A DNA stretch of 62,147 bases from Prochlorococcus sp. AG-424-P23 (GTDB lineage: Bacteria; Cyanobacteriota; Cyanobacteriia; PCC-6307; Cyanobiaceae), in contig QCNK01000009.1 in the NCBI GenBank assembly GCA_003210135.1, positions 1 through 62,147 of the forward strand. The letters are read 5' to 3'. How positions within the stretch are numbered: the stretch's first letter is position 1; each line of letters begins with the position of its first letter. The translations under genes were made by a program, and so were the position numbers. A model generated the notes under the pieces. It saw only the letters and a program-made list of their open reading frames with translations, searched no databases and had not been told where the DNA came from. This document shows positions 41,038-51,834 of this stretch, piece by piece.

Positions 41038-41092
41038 AAAAAAGCCCGATTAATCGGGCGATTTAGTGTGTGAGGAGTATGGGGTTTCCCCC
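41038..41092 (-). ncRNA. yfr1: Small regulatory RNA Yfr1
   Basis: About 55 nt on the minus strand. A short 5' hairpin (GGGG, AAA, CCCC) starts it, followed by the single-stranded core motif ACTCCTCACACAC (41066-41078). A terminator hairpin (GCCCGAT and ATCGGGC) and a T-run end it. The guaB-trxA location, length and core motif match Yfr1. The core pairs with leader regions of target mRNAs, including porin mRNAs in Prochlorococcus. A TATTAA -10-like box lies at 41098-41103. Confidence 0.93.
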
Positions 41093-41176
41093 ATCATTTA
41101 ATAATAACTCCTAATTAGAAAATTTTTCAAATTAATACTTAATTCACTAAGGATTTATAATTTTGCTCTAAGTGAA

Positions 41177-42340
41177 CTACTTACCCATCCCAAGCTGCTG
41201 AGCTTTTTGATAAACCTTACCTTCTGTAAGAAGCGATGGTGCGATAACTATTTCAACTTCTTGCATTTCTTTAATATTTTTTGCCCCAAGAGTACTCATT
41301 GAGGTTCTTATGGCTCCTAATAAGTTATGTGTCCCATCATCAAGTAAGGCAGGACCTTTAATTATTCTTTCTAAGGATCCTGTAGAACCAACTTCAATTC
41401 TTGTGCCCCTTGGCAATACTGGACTTGGAGTAGCCATGCCCCAATGAAATCCTTTACCTGGAGCGTTTGAGGATTTAGCTATTGGAGATCCAATCATTAC
41501 AGCATCTGCTCCACATGCCAAACATTTACAGATATCTCCACCAGTAACAATTCCTCCATCACCAATAATAGGAATATAACGACCATTTTCTTTAAAGTAA
41601 TCATTTCTTGCCGCACTACAGTCAGCAATTGCAGTTGCTTGAGGGATTCCAATTCCCAATACTCCTCTTGATGTACATGCTGCTCCAGGACCTATTCCAA
41701 CCATCAATCCTGCAACTCCAGCATCCATGAGAAGTTTTGCAACTTCGTAAGTAACACAATTACCAGCTACAACTGGAACATTCATAGATTGACAGAGATC
41801 TTTAATATTTAAGGTTTCCTTGCCTTCCATACCGAGATGTTCAGTGGAAACAACTGTTCCTTGAAGAAAAAATAAATCTATTTTGGAATTATTAAGTGTT
41901 TCTTTAAACTTAATGGCAGCTTGAGGCGTTCCACTAAAAGCTGCGATACCTCCTCTTTCTTTCACCTCATTTATTCTTTGTACAATCAATCCCTCCTTGA
42001 CCGGTTCACTGTATATTTTCTGCATTAATGGAACAAAATCATTCTTCCCGACTGATGCTATTTGGTTTAATATTTCATCAGGGTTTTCATATCGTGTTTG
42101 AATGCCCTCCATATTTATAACCCCTAGGGAACCTAATTTTGTGAGCTCTACAGCCGTATTGACATCGACAACACTATCCATGGCGCTAGCAACGATCGGA
42201 ACTTCTCTTTTGAAATCACCTATTGACCAAGAAGGATCAGTCAAATCGTAATCAAGTGTTCTATTACCAGGGACTAAAGCTATTTCATCGATGCCATAAG
42301 CCCGCCTGACTTTTTTATTTAAACCAAGTTCAATATTCAC
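41177..42340 (-). CDS. guaB: IMP dehydrogenase family protein (GuaB type)
   Basis: 387 residues. A TIM barrel with the catalytic-loop cysteine in GIGPGAACTSRGVLG and the NAD/IMP phosphate segments IIGDGGIVTGGDICKCLACG. It lacks the CBS domain insert found in classical IMPDH, consistent with the shorter IMPDH-like proteins of cyanobacteria. It makes XMP from IMP for guanine nucleotide synthesis. Divergent from gyrA with a 179-bp spacer. Confidence 0.85.
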   Translation of the reverse strand: MNIELGLNKKVRRAYGIDEIALVPGNRTLDYDLTDPSWSIGDFKREVPIVASAMDSVVDVNTAVELTKLGSLGVINMEGIQTRYENPDEILNQIASVGKNDFVPLMQKIYSEPVKEGLIVQRINEVKERGGIAAFSGTPQAAIKFKETLNNSKIDLFFLQGTVVSTEHLGMEGKETLNIKDLCQSMNVPVVAGNCVTYEVAKLLMDAGVAGLMVGIGPGAACTSRGVLGIGIPQATAIADCSAARNDYFKENGRYIPIIGDGGIVTGGDICKCLACGADAVMIGSPIAKSSNAPGKGFHWGMATPSPVLPRGTRIEVGSTGSLERIIKGPALLDDGTHNLLGAIRTSMSTLGAKNIKEMQEVEIVIAPSLLTEGKVYQKAQQLGMGK

Positions 42341-42519
42341 GATAATTTTCTTTTATTCTGAATAAATTAACAACTAAAGGGGTAATAAGCCAAGGTTTAT
42401 TCAAAAACAACAGGTTTTATTTTGATTTGTGTGTAAATGTGAGTATTTGGGAATTAAATAAATCTTTTTTTTTATTCATTATGACAATCAGCGATTATTA
42501 TTAAAGAAAGGATTTTTAT

Positions 42520-45117
42520 ATGTCTGATATTTTAGATTCCGATAACTCAGGATTAAGCGAAGATAAGGACCGAATTATTCAGACTGACTTAAGAAATGAG
42601 ATGTCTCGCTCTTATTTAGAGTATGCAATGAGCGTTATCGTTGGTCGTGCTCTTCCAGATGCCAGGGATGGATTAAAACCTGTTCATAGAAGAATTCTTT
42701 ATGCAATGTATGAACTTGGTTTGACTAGCGGTAGACCATACAGAAAATGTGCAAGAGTTGTTGGAGAAGTACTTGGTAAATACCACCCGCATGGAGATAC
42801 AGCTGTTTATGATGCTTTGGTCAGGATGGCTCAGGATTTCTCTATGAGGATGCCACTAATAGATGGTCATGGAAACTTTGGTTCTGTAGATAACGACCCC
42901 CCAGCAGCAATGAGATATACAGAATCGCGTTTACAGTCTCTTACAGATGAAAGTTTGCTAGAGGATATTGAATCTGAAACTGTTGACTTCGCCGATAATT
43001 TTGACGGTTCTCAACAGGAGCCAACAGTTTTACCGGCCAGAATCCCTCAACTACTTCTAAATGGATCATCTGGAATAGCAGTAGGAATGGCAACTAATAT
43101 TCCACCTCATAACTTAGGAGAATTAATTAATGGTCTTAAATCAATAATTAAAAATCCTTCAATTGAAGATAGAGAACTTTTTGAAATAATAAAGGGTCCT
43201 GATTTTCCCACTGGCGGTCAAATATTAGGCAGAGATGGTATAAGAGAAACTTTCAAGACAGGAAGGGGTTCAATAACTATGAGAGGTGTAGCAAATATTG
43301 AACAAATTAAATCCATTGGCAGGGCAGAGAAAGATGCAGTAATAATTACAGAGCTTCCTTTTCAAACTAATAAAGCGGCATTGATCGAAAGAATTGCAGA
43401 CTTGGTTAATGAAAAAAAATTAGAAGGTATTTCTGATATTAGAGATGAAAGTGATCGAGATGGAATGAGAATTGTTATTGAACTAAAAAGGGATGCCTAC
43501 CCACAAGTAGTTCTAAATAATTTGTTTAAGTTAACCCCTCTTCAAAATAACTTTAGTGCAAATATTCTAGCTTTAGTGAAAGGAGAGCCGACAACACTTT
43601 CACTGAGGAAAATGTTAGATGTTTTTTTAGACTTCAGAGTGGAGACAATAAGGCGAAGAACAGGATTTTTATTAAAAAAGGCGGAAGAAAGAGATCATAT
43701 CGTAAAAGGTCTTTTATTAGCATTGGGGGCTATGGACGAAATTATCAATCTAATAAGATCAGCAAAAGATACAGTTACAGCAAGAGAAAAATTACAAACT
43801 GATCATGAGTTATCTTCCACACAGGCAGAAGCAATTTTACAAATGCAATTAAGAAGATTAACAGCCCTAGAAGCAGATAAAATTAAAGGGGAACATGATG
43901 AATTAACCAGAAAAATTAACGAATATCAGCAAATATTGAATAGTAAAGAAAGAATTTTTGAAATTATTCTTGAAGAACTTAATAAAATCGATGAGAGATT
44001 TTCCTCTCCAAGAAAAACAGAAATACTTGATTTAGGCGGTGGTCTAGATGATATTGATCTTATCGCTAATGACAGATCCGTAGTTTTATTAACTGAAGCA
44101 GGTTATTTAAAAAGAATGCCTGTTAATGAATTCGAATCTACAAGTCGTGGGTCAAGAGGTAAAGCTGGAACAAAGAAACAAGAAGATGATGAAGTGAAAT
44201 TATTTATAAGCTGTAACGATCATGATACTCTTTTGCTTTTTAGTGATAGAGGAGTATCTTATGCACTTCCAGCATATAGAGTTCCCATGAGTAGCAGAAC
44301 AGCCAAAGGTACGCCATCTGTTCAACTTCTACCAATACCAAGAGAAGAAAAGATAACTTCACTTGTCGCAGTAGATTCTTTTGATAACGATAGTTATCTA
44401 TTGATGCTAACGAAGGCTGGATTTATAAAAAGAACTTCACTTTCTGCTTTCTCAAAAATCAGATCAAATGGATTAATAGCTATAAATCTCGAGGATGGAG
44501 ATGCTTTGACTTGGGTTAGATTATCAAAAGAAGGTGATAGCGTTTTGATTGGATCAAGAACAGGAATGGCGATTCATTTCAGATTAGATTTTAATGAATT
44601 AAGACCACTTGGCAGGACGGCAAGAGGGGTTAAATCAATGAACTTGAGAGAAGGAGACAATCTAGTTTCTATGGATGTTTTAACATCTAACTTGGTTGAT
44701 CAATTAGCTAAAATTGAGGATCTCACAGAAGATCTTGATGATAATGTTGAGGAAAACTTTTCAGATGGTCCATGGGTATTAATAGCCAGTTCATTTGGAC
44801 TAGGGAAAAGAGTACCTGTAGCTCAGTTTAGATTACAAAAAAGAGCAGGCATGGGTTTGAGAGCAATAAAATTTAGGATTAAAGATGATCAGCTAGTTTG
44901 TTTGAAGGTCCTTGGCGAGGGAGAAGAATTACTACTTGTGACCGAAAAAGGAGTAATAGTAAGAACAAACGCAGATAAAATCTCTCAGCAATCTAGGGCA
45001 GCTACAGGAGTAAAATTACAAAGATTAGATGACGGTGATCATTTATCTGAAGTGGTATTGGTACCTCATGAGCAAATAGAGGGGAAAGACCAACCTAGCT
45101 CAGTTGAACAAAATTAA
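42520..45117 (+). CDS. gyrA: DNA gyrase subunit A
   Basis: 865 residues. The breakage-reunion domain carries the catalytic Y133 in [10 protein letters not shown]; the quinolone-region helix [20 protein letters not shown] is just before it. The C-terminal part has GyrA beta-pinwheel repeats, including the GyrA-box-like [14 protein letters not shown]. It introduces negative supercoils with GyrB. AAGGA is well placed 8 bp before the ATG. An acidic insert lies between pinwheel blades ([20 protein letters not shown]). Confidence 0.97.
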   Translation: MSDILDSDNSGLSEDKDRIIQTDLRNEMSRSYLEYAMSVIVGRALPDARDGLKPVHRRILYAMYELGLTSGRPYRKCARVVGEVLGKYHPHGDTAVYDALVRMAQDFSMRMPLIDGHGNFGSVDNDPPAAMRYTESRLQSLTDESLLEDIESETVDFADNFDGSQQEPTVLPARIPQLLLNGSSGIAVGMATNIPPHNLGELINGLKSIIKNPSIEDRELFEIIKGPDFPTGGQILGRDGIRETFKTGRGSITMRGVANIEQIKSIGRAEKDAVIITELPFQTNKAALIERIADLVNEKKLEGISDIRDESDRDGMRIVIELKRDAYPQVVLNNLFKLTPLQNNFSANILALVKGEPTTLSLRKMLDVFLDFRVETIRRRTGFLLKKAEERDHIVKGLLLALGAMDEIINLIRSAKDTVTAREKLQTDHELSSTQAEAILQMQLRRLTALEADKIKGEHDELTRKINEYQQILNSKERIFEIILEELNKIDERFSSPRKTEILDLGGGLDDIDLIANDRSVVLLTEAGYLKRMPVNEFESTSRGSRGKAGTKKQEDDEVKLFISCNDHDTLLLFSDRGVSYALPAYRVPMSSRTAKGTPSVQLLPIPREEKITSLVAVDSFDNDSYLLMLTKAGFIKRTSLSAFSKIRSNGLIAINLEDGDALTWVRLSKEGDSVLIGSRTGMAIHFRLDFNELRPLGRTARGVKSMNLREGDNLVSMDVLTSNLVDQLAKIEDLTEDLDDNVEENFSDGPWVLIASSFGLGKRVPVAQFRLQKRAGMGLRAIKFRIKDDQLVCLKVLGEGEELLLVTEKGVIVRTNADKISQQSRAATGVKLQRLDDGDHLSEVVLVPHEQIEGKDQPSSVEQN

Positions 45118-45141
45118 AAGCCTTATGGTTAGCTAAATAAT

Positions 45142-46353
45142 ATGGAAATACTTGATATTTTAATTTTAGGTTCAGGTCCTGCAGCATTATGTTTAGCTTC
45201 AGAATTAGCCAAGCAGGATCTAAATATTAAGGGAATATCAACAAAATCTCCAAATGAGAAATGGGAGAATACCTATGGTATTTGGGCATCTGAATTAGAA
45301 GAATTAGGATTAGAGTCTTTGTTATCTCATAGGTGGTGTGAAACAGTTAGTTTTTTTGGTGACGGGGAAAATAAAAAAGGGGATACTCCGACAAAACACA
45401 ACTATGATTATGGTTTAATAAATCAAGAAGCCTTTCAAAATGAGCTTTTAAAAAAATGTAAAGGGATTGAATGGTTGAATGAAACAGCAAAAGACATTAA
45501 AGAAAAAAATAAACTATCTGAGGTAATTTGTTTTTCAGGTCTCAAATTAAAGGCGAGATTAGTTATTGACGCAAGTGGTCATAAAAGTAATTTTGTAAAA
45601 AGACCAGTTCAAAATGAAATTGCTCAACAAGCTGCTTACGGAATTGTAGGTAAATTTACATCACCACCTGTTAATAAAGAACAATTTGTTCTAATGGATT
45701 TTCGTCCAAATCATTTAGACAATGAAGAAAAGTTATCATCTCCTTCCTTTCTTTATGCAATGGATCTTGGCAACGAGACTTTTTTTGTTGAAGAAACTTC
45801 ATTGGCTAGTTATCCTGCATTATCTCAAGAAAATCTTAAAGAAAGACTTTACAAAAGACTTAAAAGTAAGGGTGTTGAGGTAAGTGAAATTTTTCATGAA
45901 GAGAATTGCCTTTTCCCTATGAATTTACCCCTCCCATTTAAAAAACAATTTGTTCTTGGTTTTGGAGGATCTGCAAGTATGGTTCATCCTGCATCAGGAT
46001 ACATGGTTGGATCTTTATTAAGAAGGGCCCCACTCCTTGCACAAAAAATAGCAATCTTTTTAAAAGAACCTAATCTAAGCTCTTTTGAACTTGCAACAAA
46101 AGGCTGGGAAATCCTATGGCCTTATGAGTTAACACAAAGGCATAAACTTTACCAATACGGTCTTAAAAGATTGATGAGTTTTGAAGAAAGTAGATTAAGA
46201 AGCTTTTTCTCAAATTTCTTTAGATTATCAACCAATGAATGGGTAGGTTTTCTTACTAATACACTTCCACTCCCAAAACTAATTTACGTGATGAGTAAGA
46301 TGTTTATAAATTCTCCTCTAAAAGTAAAATTAGGAATGCTCAAGTTAAATTAG
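45142..46353 (+). CDS. crtL: Lycopene beta-cyclase
   Basis: 403 residues. The FAD dinucleotide fold ILGSGPAALCLASELAKQ starts at residue 8. The cyclase-family segments ENTYGIWASELEELGLESLL and GFGGSASMVHPASGYMVGSL are present, and the second half matches plant-type cyclases (CrtL/LcyB/LcyE). It closes beta-ionone rings on lycopene to give beta-carotene, the step to zeaxanthin and carotene here. Prochlorococcus also has an epsilon-type paralog, so beta versus epsilon specificity is inferred from similarity only. Confidence 0.85.
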   Translation: MEILDILILGSGPAALCLASELAKQDLNIKGISTKSPNEKWENTYGIWASELEELGLESLLSHRWCETVSFFGDGENKKGDTPTKHNYDYGLINQEAFQNELLKKCKGIEWLNETAKDIKEKNKLSEVICFSGLKLKARLVIDASGHKSNFVKRPVQNEIAQQAAYGIVGKFTSPPVNKEQFVLMDFRPNHLDNEEKLSSPSFLYAMDLGNETFFVEETSLASYPALSQENLKERLYKRLKSKGVEVSEIFHEENCLFPMNLPLPFKKQFVLGFGGSASMVHPASGYMVGSLLRRAPLLAQKIAIFLKEPNLSSFELATKGWEILWPYELTQRHKLYQYGLKRLMSFEESRLRSFFSNFFRLSTNEWVGFLTNTLPLPKLIYVMSKMFINSPLKVKLGMLKLN

Positions 46354-46358
46354 TATTT

Positions 46359-47942
46359 TTATTTTCGCCAATCATCAATATTAATATTTGGGAAGACTTT
46401 ATCCTCTTCCTCAATATCTTCAAGAAACTTTAAATTAATATTGGAATTATTTCTAATCATTTCAACCAATTTCCAGAACCTGAATAAGTGCCTTTCTATT
46501 CTCTCTTTTGCGAGCTCAGTTGTGGTTCCAGCTCTTAGAATAAAACTCCAATCTGAAGACTCAGAAAGAAGTAGTTCTCTCGCAGCTTGATTGAAGAGTC
46601 TTTGAGATAAATCATTATTAAAATTTTCCAAGCACAAATCTACAAATGTAGAGCCTGCCTTTGTGATTTCTGGAACGATCCATGCATTTGCATCATTAAT
46701 CCAGTAATTATGGTAACCACCTTGCCCCCAACTTGATGGCGATGGATCACAAATCTGAAGATTTGGTTTTTGCATTAAGAATTCTTTTAAATTTGTAAGC
46801 TTAATTGAATATTTACTAGAGTTCTTTAGTATATTTTCAATAAAAGAAGGTCCCTCATACCACCAATGACCAAATAACTCTGCATCAAATGGAGCTACCA
46901 ATAAAGGCTTAAAGGAAGAGGATAAAGTCAATTTTTCTAATTGTTTGGATCTCGCTAGAAGATATGCATCAGAATGTTCTGAAGCCTTATTTTTAGCTTC
47001 AGTTTCAAGGTAAAACTCTTTTCCCCCTAAAGAAATGTTTTCATCTGTAATCTTATGAAACTTTAAACCCAAAGGTCTTTTTGTTGTAATGCCCTTCTTT
47101 TGGAGCTTTAAGAGAGGTAATTCCCACCCCAAATCTTTATGAAATTCCCTATAGACTTTGTCGCCAGGGAACCCATCCTTAGCAGACCAAACGGGCAAGG
47201 TTGACTCACTATCTCTCCCGAAAAATGCCACTCCTTTTTTCGAACATATTGGAGCGTATACACCATACCTAGGCCTTGGTGTGGAGTTTAAAATCCCGTG
47301 GCCGTCTAAGATTGTATATCTAATTCCAGAATTAAATAGTAGTTCATCTAAACCCTCATAATATGCGCATTCAGGTAACCAAATACCTAAGGGCTTTGTT
47401 TTAAAAATATTTTCATGGCTCCTAATGGCTGTATTGATTTGTCCTTTTACAGTTTCAGGGTTCTCCCTTAAAATTGGCAGATATCCATGAGTAGCAGCAC
47501 AAGTAAGAATATCCAAATTTCCAGAGTTATTTAAAACCCTAAACTTCTCAATTAAATTTCCAGAACAATTTTGCCAGTATGAGTATTTATCATTAAGGTT
47601 ATTGAATAAAAAAGCAGATGCATTTTTTTCTTCTAGTGGCAGTTCGTTTAGGAAATCTATCCTTGTTTTAATCCAGTTTGGGAAAGTCTCTTGAATTTTT
47701 TTATTATTTAGAAGTGATAATAATGTTGGAGACAAACTAATAGTAAGTTTTGTATTTTCAGGGTTTTCATTTTTGGAAGATTCTATTGATTGAAGTAGTG
47801 GTATATAACATTCCAGAATCGCCTGAAATAACCAATCCTCTTCTAAGGAGTTTTTTTCATTTTTCCTGACATAAGGTAGATGAGCATGTAAAACTATCGC
47901 TAACTGACCTAAAACATTTTTTTGAGGGTATCGCCCATTCAT
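46359..47942 (-). CDS. GH57 (DUF1957) 1,4-alpha-glucan branching-type enzyme
   Basis: 527 residues. GH57 motifs: LHAHLPYVRKNE at residues 19-30, the nucleophile E191 in IWLPECAYYEG, and the acid D353 in APFDAELFGHWWYEGP. A C-terminal helical DUF1957 domain includes LLLSESSDWSFILRAG, in the position of the branching-enzyme C-domain. It probably introduces alpha-1,6 branches in glycogen. It is convergent with crtL, 5 bp apart. Confidence 0.85.
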   Translation of the reverse strand: MNGRYPQKNVLGQLAIVLHAHLPYVRKNEKNSLEEDWLFQAILECYIPLLQSIESSKNENPENTKLTISLSPTLLSLLNNKKIQETFPNWIKTRIDFLNELPLEEKNASAFLFNNLNDKYSYWQNCSGNLIEKFRVLNNSGNLDILTCAATHGYLPILRENPETVKGQINTAIRSHENIFKTKPLGIWLPECAYYEGLDELLFNSGIRYTILDGHGILNSTPRPRYGVYAPICSKKGVAFFGRDSESTLPVWSAKDGFPGDKVYREFHKDLGWELPLLKLQKKGITTKRPLGLKFHKITDENISLGGKEFYLETEAKNKASEHSDAYLLARSKQLEKLTLSSSFKPLLVAPFDAELFGHWWYEGPSFIENILKNSSKYSIKLTNLKEFLMQKPNLQICDPSPSSWGQGGYHNYWINDANAWIVPEITKAGSTFVDLCLENFNNDLSQRLFNQAARELLLSESSDWSFILRAGTTTELAKERIERHLFRFWKLVEMIRNNSNINLKFLEDIEEEDKVFPNINIDDWRK

Positions 47943-48168
47943 ACTTTTTATAATTTATGCCTGAAATTCTATAAAAAACCAAAATTAACCTTTTTAAAAA
48001 AGGAAGCTTTGATCATAAAAGAATACTTTAAAAATTTAAGTATTTTATTTTTTTTTCAGAATTTTAACCAATTTTATTCAAGTTATAAAGTTTCAGCAAA
48101 TTATTATTGAACTAAATCTAGTCAAATTTTTTTAATTAGCTTAATATAAGTTTAGTTTATTCCAACTG

Positions 48169-49809
48169 ATGTCAAAAGATCCTGGAAGAATTTTGATATT
48201 TGATACAACTCTTCGAGATGGAGAGCAATCTCCTGGTGCCAGTCTAAATCTCGAAGAAAAACTTGCTATCGCCCATCAATTAGCGAGATTAGGAGTGGAT
48301 GTTATTGAAGCTGGATTCCCTTTCGCAAGTCCAGGAGATTTTAAAGCTGTTCATAAAATTGCTAATTCAGTCGGGAAAGAAAATGGCCCTGTAATATGCG
48401 GTTTAGCTAGAGCGTCTAAAGGAGACATAAAAGCATGTTACGAAGCAGTAAGTCCAGCTCCAAAAAAAAGAATACATACTTTTATTGCAACAAGTGATAT
48501 TCATCTTAAACATAAACTTAAAAAATCCAGAAAAGATGTTCTTCAAATAGTTCCAGAAATGGTTAATTATGCAAAATCATTAGTAGATGATATTGAGTTT
48601 TCTTGTGAAGATGCCTCAAGGAGTGATCCTGACTTTTTATACGAAGTGATTCAACTAGCAATTTCTGCAGGAGCGACAACAATAAATATCCCTGATACTG
48701 TTGGATTTACAACTCCTAGTGAATTTGGCAAACTAATTGCCGATATTAATAAAAATGTTCCAAATATTGATGAAGCAGTAATCTCGGTTCATGGTCATAA
48801 TGATTTAGGATTGGCAGTGGCCAATTTTCTTGAGGCAGTAAAAAATGGAGCCAGACAACTAGAGTGTACTATTAATGGAATTGGTGAAAGAGCCGGTAAT
48901 GCCTCTCTGGAGGAATTAGTAATGGCACTACACGTTAGGAAGAGTTTTTTTAATAGTTTTTTTAAAAGAAATTCAGATTCACCCACTCCTCTTACGGCTA
49001 TAAGAACAGAAGAAATAACAAAAACCTCTAGACTTGTTTCCAACCTAACTGGAATGACTGTACAACCGAATAAAGCAATTGTGGGAGCCAACGCTTTTGC
49101 ACATGAGTCAGGCATTCATCAAGATGGGGTTTTAAAAAATAGACTAACTTATGAAATTATCGACGCAAAAACTGTTGGGTTGAGTGATAACAAAATATCT
49201 TTGGGGAAACTCAGTGGAAGAAGTGCAGTAAGAGCAAGATTAGAAGAGATGGGATATGACTTGAGCCGAGAAGATTTAAATGATGCTTTTGCTCGTTTCA
49301 AGGATTTAGCTGACCGGAAAAGAGAAATTACTGATCGAGATTTAGAAGCAATCGTTAGTGAACAAGTGCAGCTCCCAGAAGCCAAATTTCAATTAAGTCT
49401 TGTACAAGTAAGTTGCGGTAACGCTTCTAAACCTACTGCCACTATTTCGCTTCTAAACACGGAAGATAATACCGAGGATACTGCTGTATCAATAGGGACT
49501 GGACCCGTTGATGCTGTATGCGAGGCTTTAAATAAATTAGCTAAAGTTCCTAATGAATTAATTGAATTTTCTGTTAAGTCGGTAACAGAGGGAATTGACG
49601 CTTTGGGCGAAGTAACAATAAGAATAAGAAGGGATAATAAAATATATTCTGGCCATTCTGCTGATACAGATGTTGTAGTTGCTGCCGCTAATGCATACGT
49701 TAATGCTATAAATAGGCTTGTCTTTTCAGAGAAAAAAAATTCAATTCACCCACAATTTGATAATTTAGAAAATTCGAGTAGTACATTTCTATCTAATAAA
49801 GCAAATTAA
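48169..49809 (+). CDS. leuA: 2-isopropylmalate synthase
   Basis: 546 residues. The HMGL-like barrel starts [20 protein letters not shown]; the metal-binding [12 protein letters not shown] and the [14 protein letters not shown] follow. The C-terminal LeuA dimer regulatory domain (about residues 395-515) is present for leucine feedback inhibition. Converts 2-ketoisovalerate plus acetyl-CoA to 2-isopropylmalate. The window gap 47943-48168 upstream holds only AT-rich sequence. Confidence 0.97.
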   Translation: MSKDPGRILIFDTTLRDGEQSPGASLNLEEKLAIAHQLARLGVDVIEAGFPFASPGDFKAVHKIANSVGKENGPVICGLARASKGDIKACYEAVSPAPKKRIHTFIATSDIHLKHKLKKSRKDVLQIVPEMVNYAKSLVDDIEFSCEDASRSDPDFLYEVIQLAISAGATTINIPDTVGFTTPSEFGKLIADINKNVPNIDEAVISVHGHNDLGLAVANFLEAVKNGARQLECTINGIGERAGNASLEELVMALHVRKSFFNSFFKRNSDSPTPLTAIRTEEITKTSRLVSNLTGMTVQPNKAIVGANAFAHESGIHQDGVLKNRLTYEIIDAKTVGLSDNKISLGKLSGRSAVRARLEEMGYDLSREDLNDAFARFKDLADRKREITDRDLEAIVSEQVQLPEAKFQLSLVQVSCGNASKPTATISLLNTEDNTEDTAVSIGTGPVDAVCEALNKLAKVPNELIEFSVKSVTEGIDALGEVTIRIRRDNKIYSGHSADTDVVVAAANAYVNAINRLVFSEKKNSIHPQFDNLENSSSTFLSNKAN

Positions 49810-49886
49810 ATTTTTAGGAATATTAAGTAGCATTAAAAAATGTCTCTTAATATTGTAAATTAATTTAATAGTTAAAGCTGTTAATA

Positions 49887-50279
49887 ATGAGAGAAAGGTT
49901 ACTAGGATATTGGGCGCTTTCATGGGTTGGATTAATCAGCAATATAATTGCACTTCCAACAATCGCATTAATAATAAGTTATGGTCCTCCTCTAAAAGTT
50001 GCAAATATAACTCTTGCCATTAGTCTTGGTTGGCCTGCTGCGATCGTTGGAATAGTTTCTTCATCAGCTCTTCTAGCAGAGAGGAAATGGGGCGTAACGT
50101 TAACTTTAGTATCTCTATCAATGGTAATTTCTGGGACGGGTCCTTATTCAGTGGTGAGGCTTATAACTCTTAAAGACATTTTTGGAATTGGTGGGTTTAC
50201 TCTTTTAACAACATTATTAAGTACATTAGCTCTTCTATATTGGTGTAATCCAAAACATCGAAGAAGTATAAGGCTATAA
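49887..50279 (+). CDS. Conserved hypothetical membrane protein (130 aa)
   Basis: Four hydrophobic segments: about residues 9-30, 38-62, 70-90 and 97-118. The ends are basic (MRERLLGYW, NPKHRRSIRL). A central LGWPAAIVGIVSSSALLAER joins helices two and three. It is probably a small polytopic protein; the family is not recognised. It is convergent with the HD-domain gene. Confidence 0.6.
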   Translation: MRERLLGYWALSWVGLISNIIALPTIALIISYGPPLKVANITLAISLGWPAAIVGIVSSSALLAERKWGVTLTLVSLSMVISGTGPYSVVRLITLKDIFGIGGFTLLTTLLSTLALLYWCNPKHRRSIRL

Positions 50280-50287
50280 AATTAAAA

Positions 50288-51760
50288 TCAAGAAAATGTA
50301 TTATTCTTGCTAGTTGGATACTGAATTCTTCTATGTCTAATTCTTTTCCAAACATTCAAAAATGCCCTTTTTATAAGAAAAATTTCTCCTTGTGATAAAT
50401 TACTGTCATCTAATTGCCCATCTTTTTGACGTGAGGAGATAATATTTGATATTGTTTCCAAAGCTTCTTTATCAGATGCATTAATATTCATAGCTCTTAG
50501 TGCTGCTTCACATCCATCTGCAAGCATTAAAATAGCTGTTTCTTTTGACTGAGGAATAGGGCCTTTGTATCTAAAATAATATTCATTAATATCGAGATTT
50601 TTTTCTTTAGCTTTTTGAAAAAAATATCCCATTTTTAGGGTACCTTGATGTTCAGGGATAAAATCAGCTATCGGTTTAGGTAGTCTATTTTTTCTTGCAA
50701 ATTTCAATCCTTCATCTACGTGTGCCTGTAATACATCTGCACTTTTAATTGGATCATCTAATTCGTCATGCGGATTTATTAAACCATCCTGATTTTCGAT
50801 GAACCAATTAGGTGCATGTAATTTACCAACATCATGATATAAAGCTCCAGTTTTAATTAGATCAATGTCACCACCAATCATTCTTGTCGCTTCCTCTGCT
50901 AAACCACATATTAGTAAGGTATGTTCAAAAGTCCCAGGAGCTTCAAGAGACAATCTTCTAATTAGAGGTTTCTCCTTATCAGCCAATTCGAGTAATCTTG
51001 CTTTAGTTAATAATCCGAATATCGATTCAAAAATTGGAATAAATAAAATAGTAAAAAGCATTACTATTGCCAATAGCAAGGAATCAGAAAATATATTCCC
51101 ATTAGCTAAAACAAAATCTTGGTTATTTGTTAGAGATATTTTATTTTTACCTATCAATATCCATTGACACAAGAATGATCCTATGGGTACAAATATTGAA
51201 AGTTGAAGCAACTGTGCTCTACTTCTTATTCTTCCTCCAAGAAGAGATACTACTGAAGAGCAAACTAATAAAATAAAAAATAAATTATTATTTATAGCGA
51301 CTGCTGGGTCTGGCCAACTAAAGCTTGCTATTGATACCCAAGCTAAAGCTGTTATGCTTCCCATTCCTTGAGATATTATTAATGCAGGTGGAATTATAAT
51401 AGATAATGGACTTATGGTTGAAGCTAAGACTAATTTCGCAGCTTGTACCGCTAAAAGAAGAGTAATGATCAAAAAGATTTGTCTTGAAGATATTGTGGGA
51501 TTCTCTTTTTTTGAAACTAATATCAAAATTCCGGAACTAATAAGTATTTCAGTAAAAGTTAAAAGCCATGAAAAAATACCTGAGATATTTAAAGGCGAGA
51601 TAAGAAGTAGTTTATAAGAAGAGATTATTGAAATTAAGATGCATACTAAAAAAATTATGAGATTATCTATCCTTGAAATCTTAATTGGTTGTTTTACTGG
51701 AACTTGACTTCGCCTCCACAGATAAAACAATTTCTTTAAAGTAGTTGTGATGTTTTGCAC
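50288..51760 (-). CDS. Membrane HD-domain phosphohydrolase (PgpH/7TM-HD type, short form)
   Basis: 490 residues. About seven or eight N-terminal membrane helices are followed by a C-terminal HD domain: EHTLLICGLAEEATRMIG, then GALYHDVGKLHAPNWF with the catalytic HD pair, and IPEHQGTLKM further on. Full-length PgpH proteins hydrolyse c-di-AMP and carry an extra extracytoplasmic 7TMR-HDED domain; that region is absent here, so the protein is shorter. The signal it senses is unknown. No obvious Shine-Dalgarno sequence marks the start. Confidence 0.8.
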   Translation of the reverse strand: MQNITTTLKKLFYLWRRSQVPVKQPIKISRIDNLIIFLVCILISIISSYKLLLISPLNISGIFSWLLTFTEILISSGILILVSKKENPTISSRQIFLIITLLLAVQAAKLVLASTISPLSIIIPPALIISQGMGSITALAWVSIASFSWPDPAVAINNNLFFILLVCSSVVSLLGGRIRSRAQLLQLSIFVPIGSFLCQWILIGKNKISLTNNQDFVLANGNIFSDSLLLAIVMLFTILFIPIFESIFGLLTKARLLELADKEKPLIRRLSLEAPGTFEHTLLICGLAEEATRMIGGDIDLIKTGALYHDVGKLHAPNWFIENQDGLINPHDELDDPIKSADVLQAHVDEGLKFARKNRLPKPIADFIPEHQGTLKMGYFFQKAKEKNLDINEYYFRYKGPIPQSKETAILMLADGCEAALRAMNINASDKEALETISNIISSRQKDGQLDDSNLSQGEIFLIKRAFLNVWKRIRHRRIQYPTSKNNTFS

Positions 51761-51834
51761 AGAATATAAATAAAACTATTTGAATAATTTAAAATTATAG
51801 GCATGCTAGGAGTAAAAAGGAGATGTTTTCCTAA

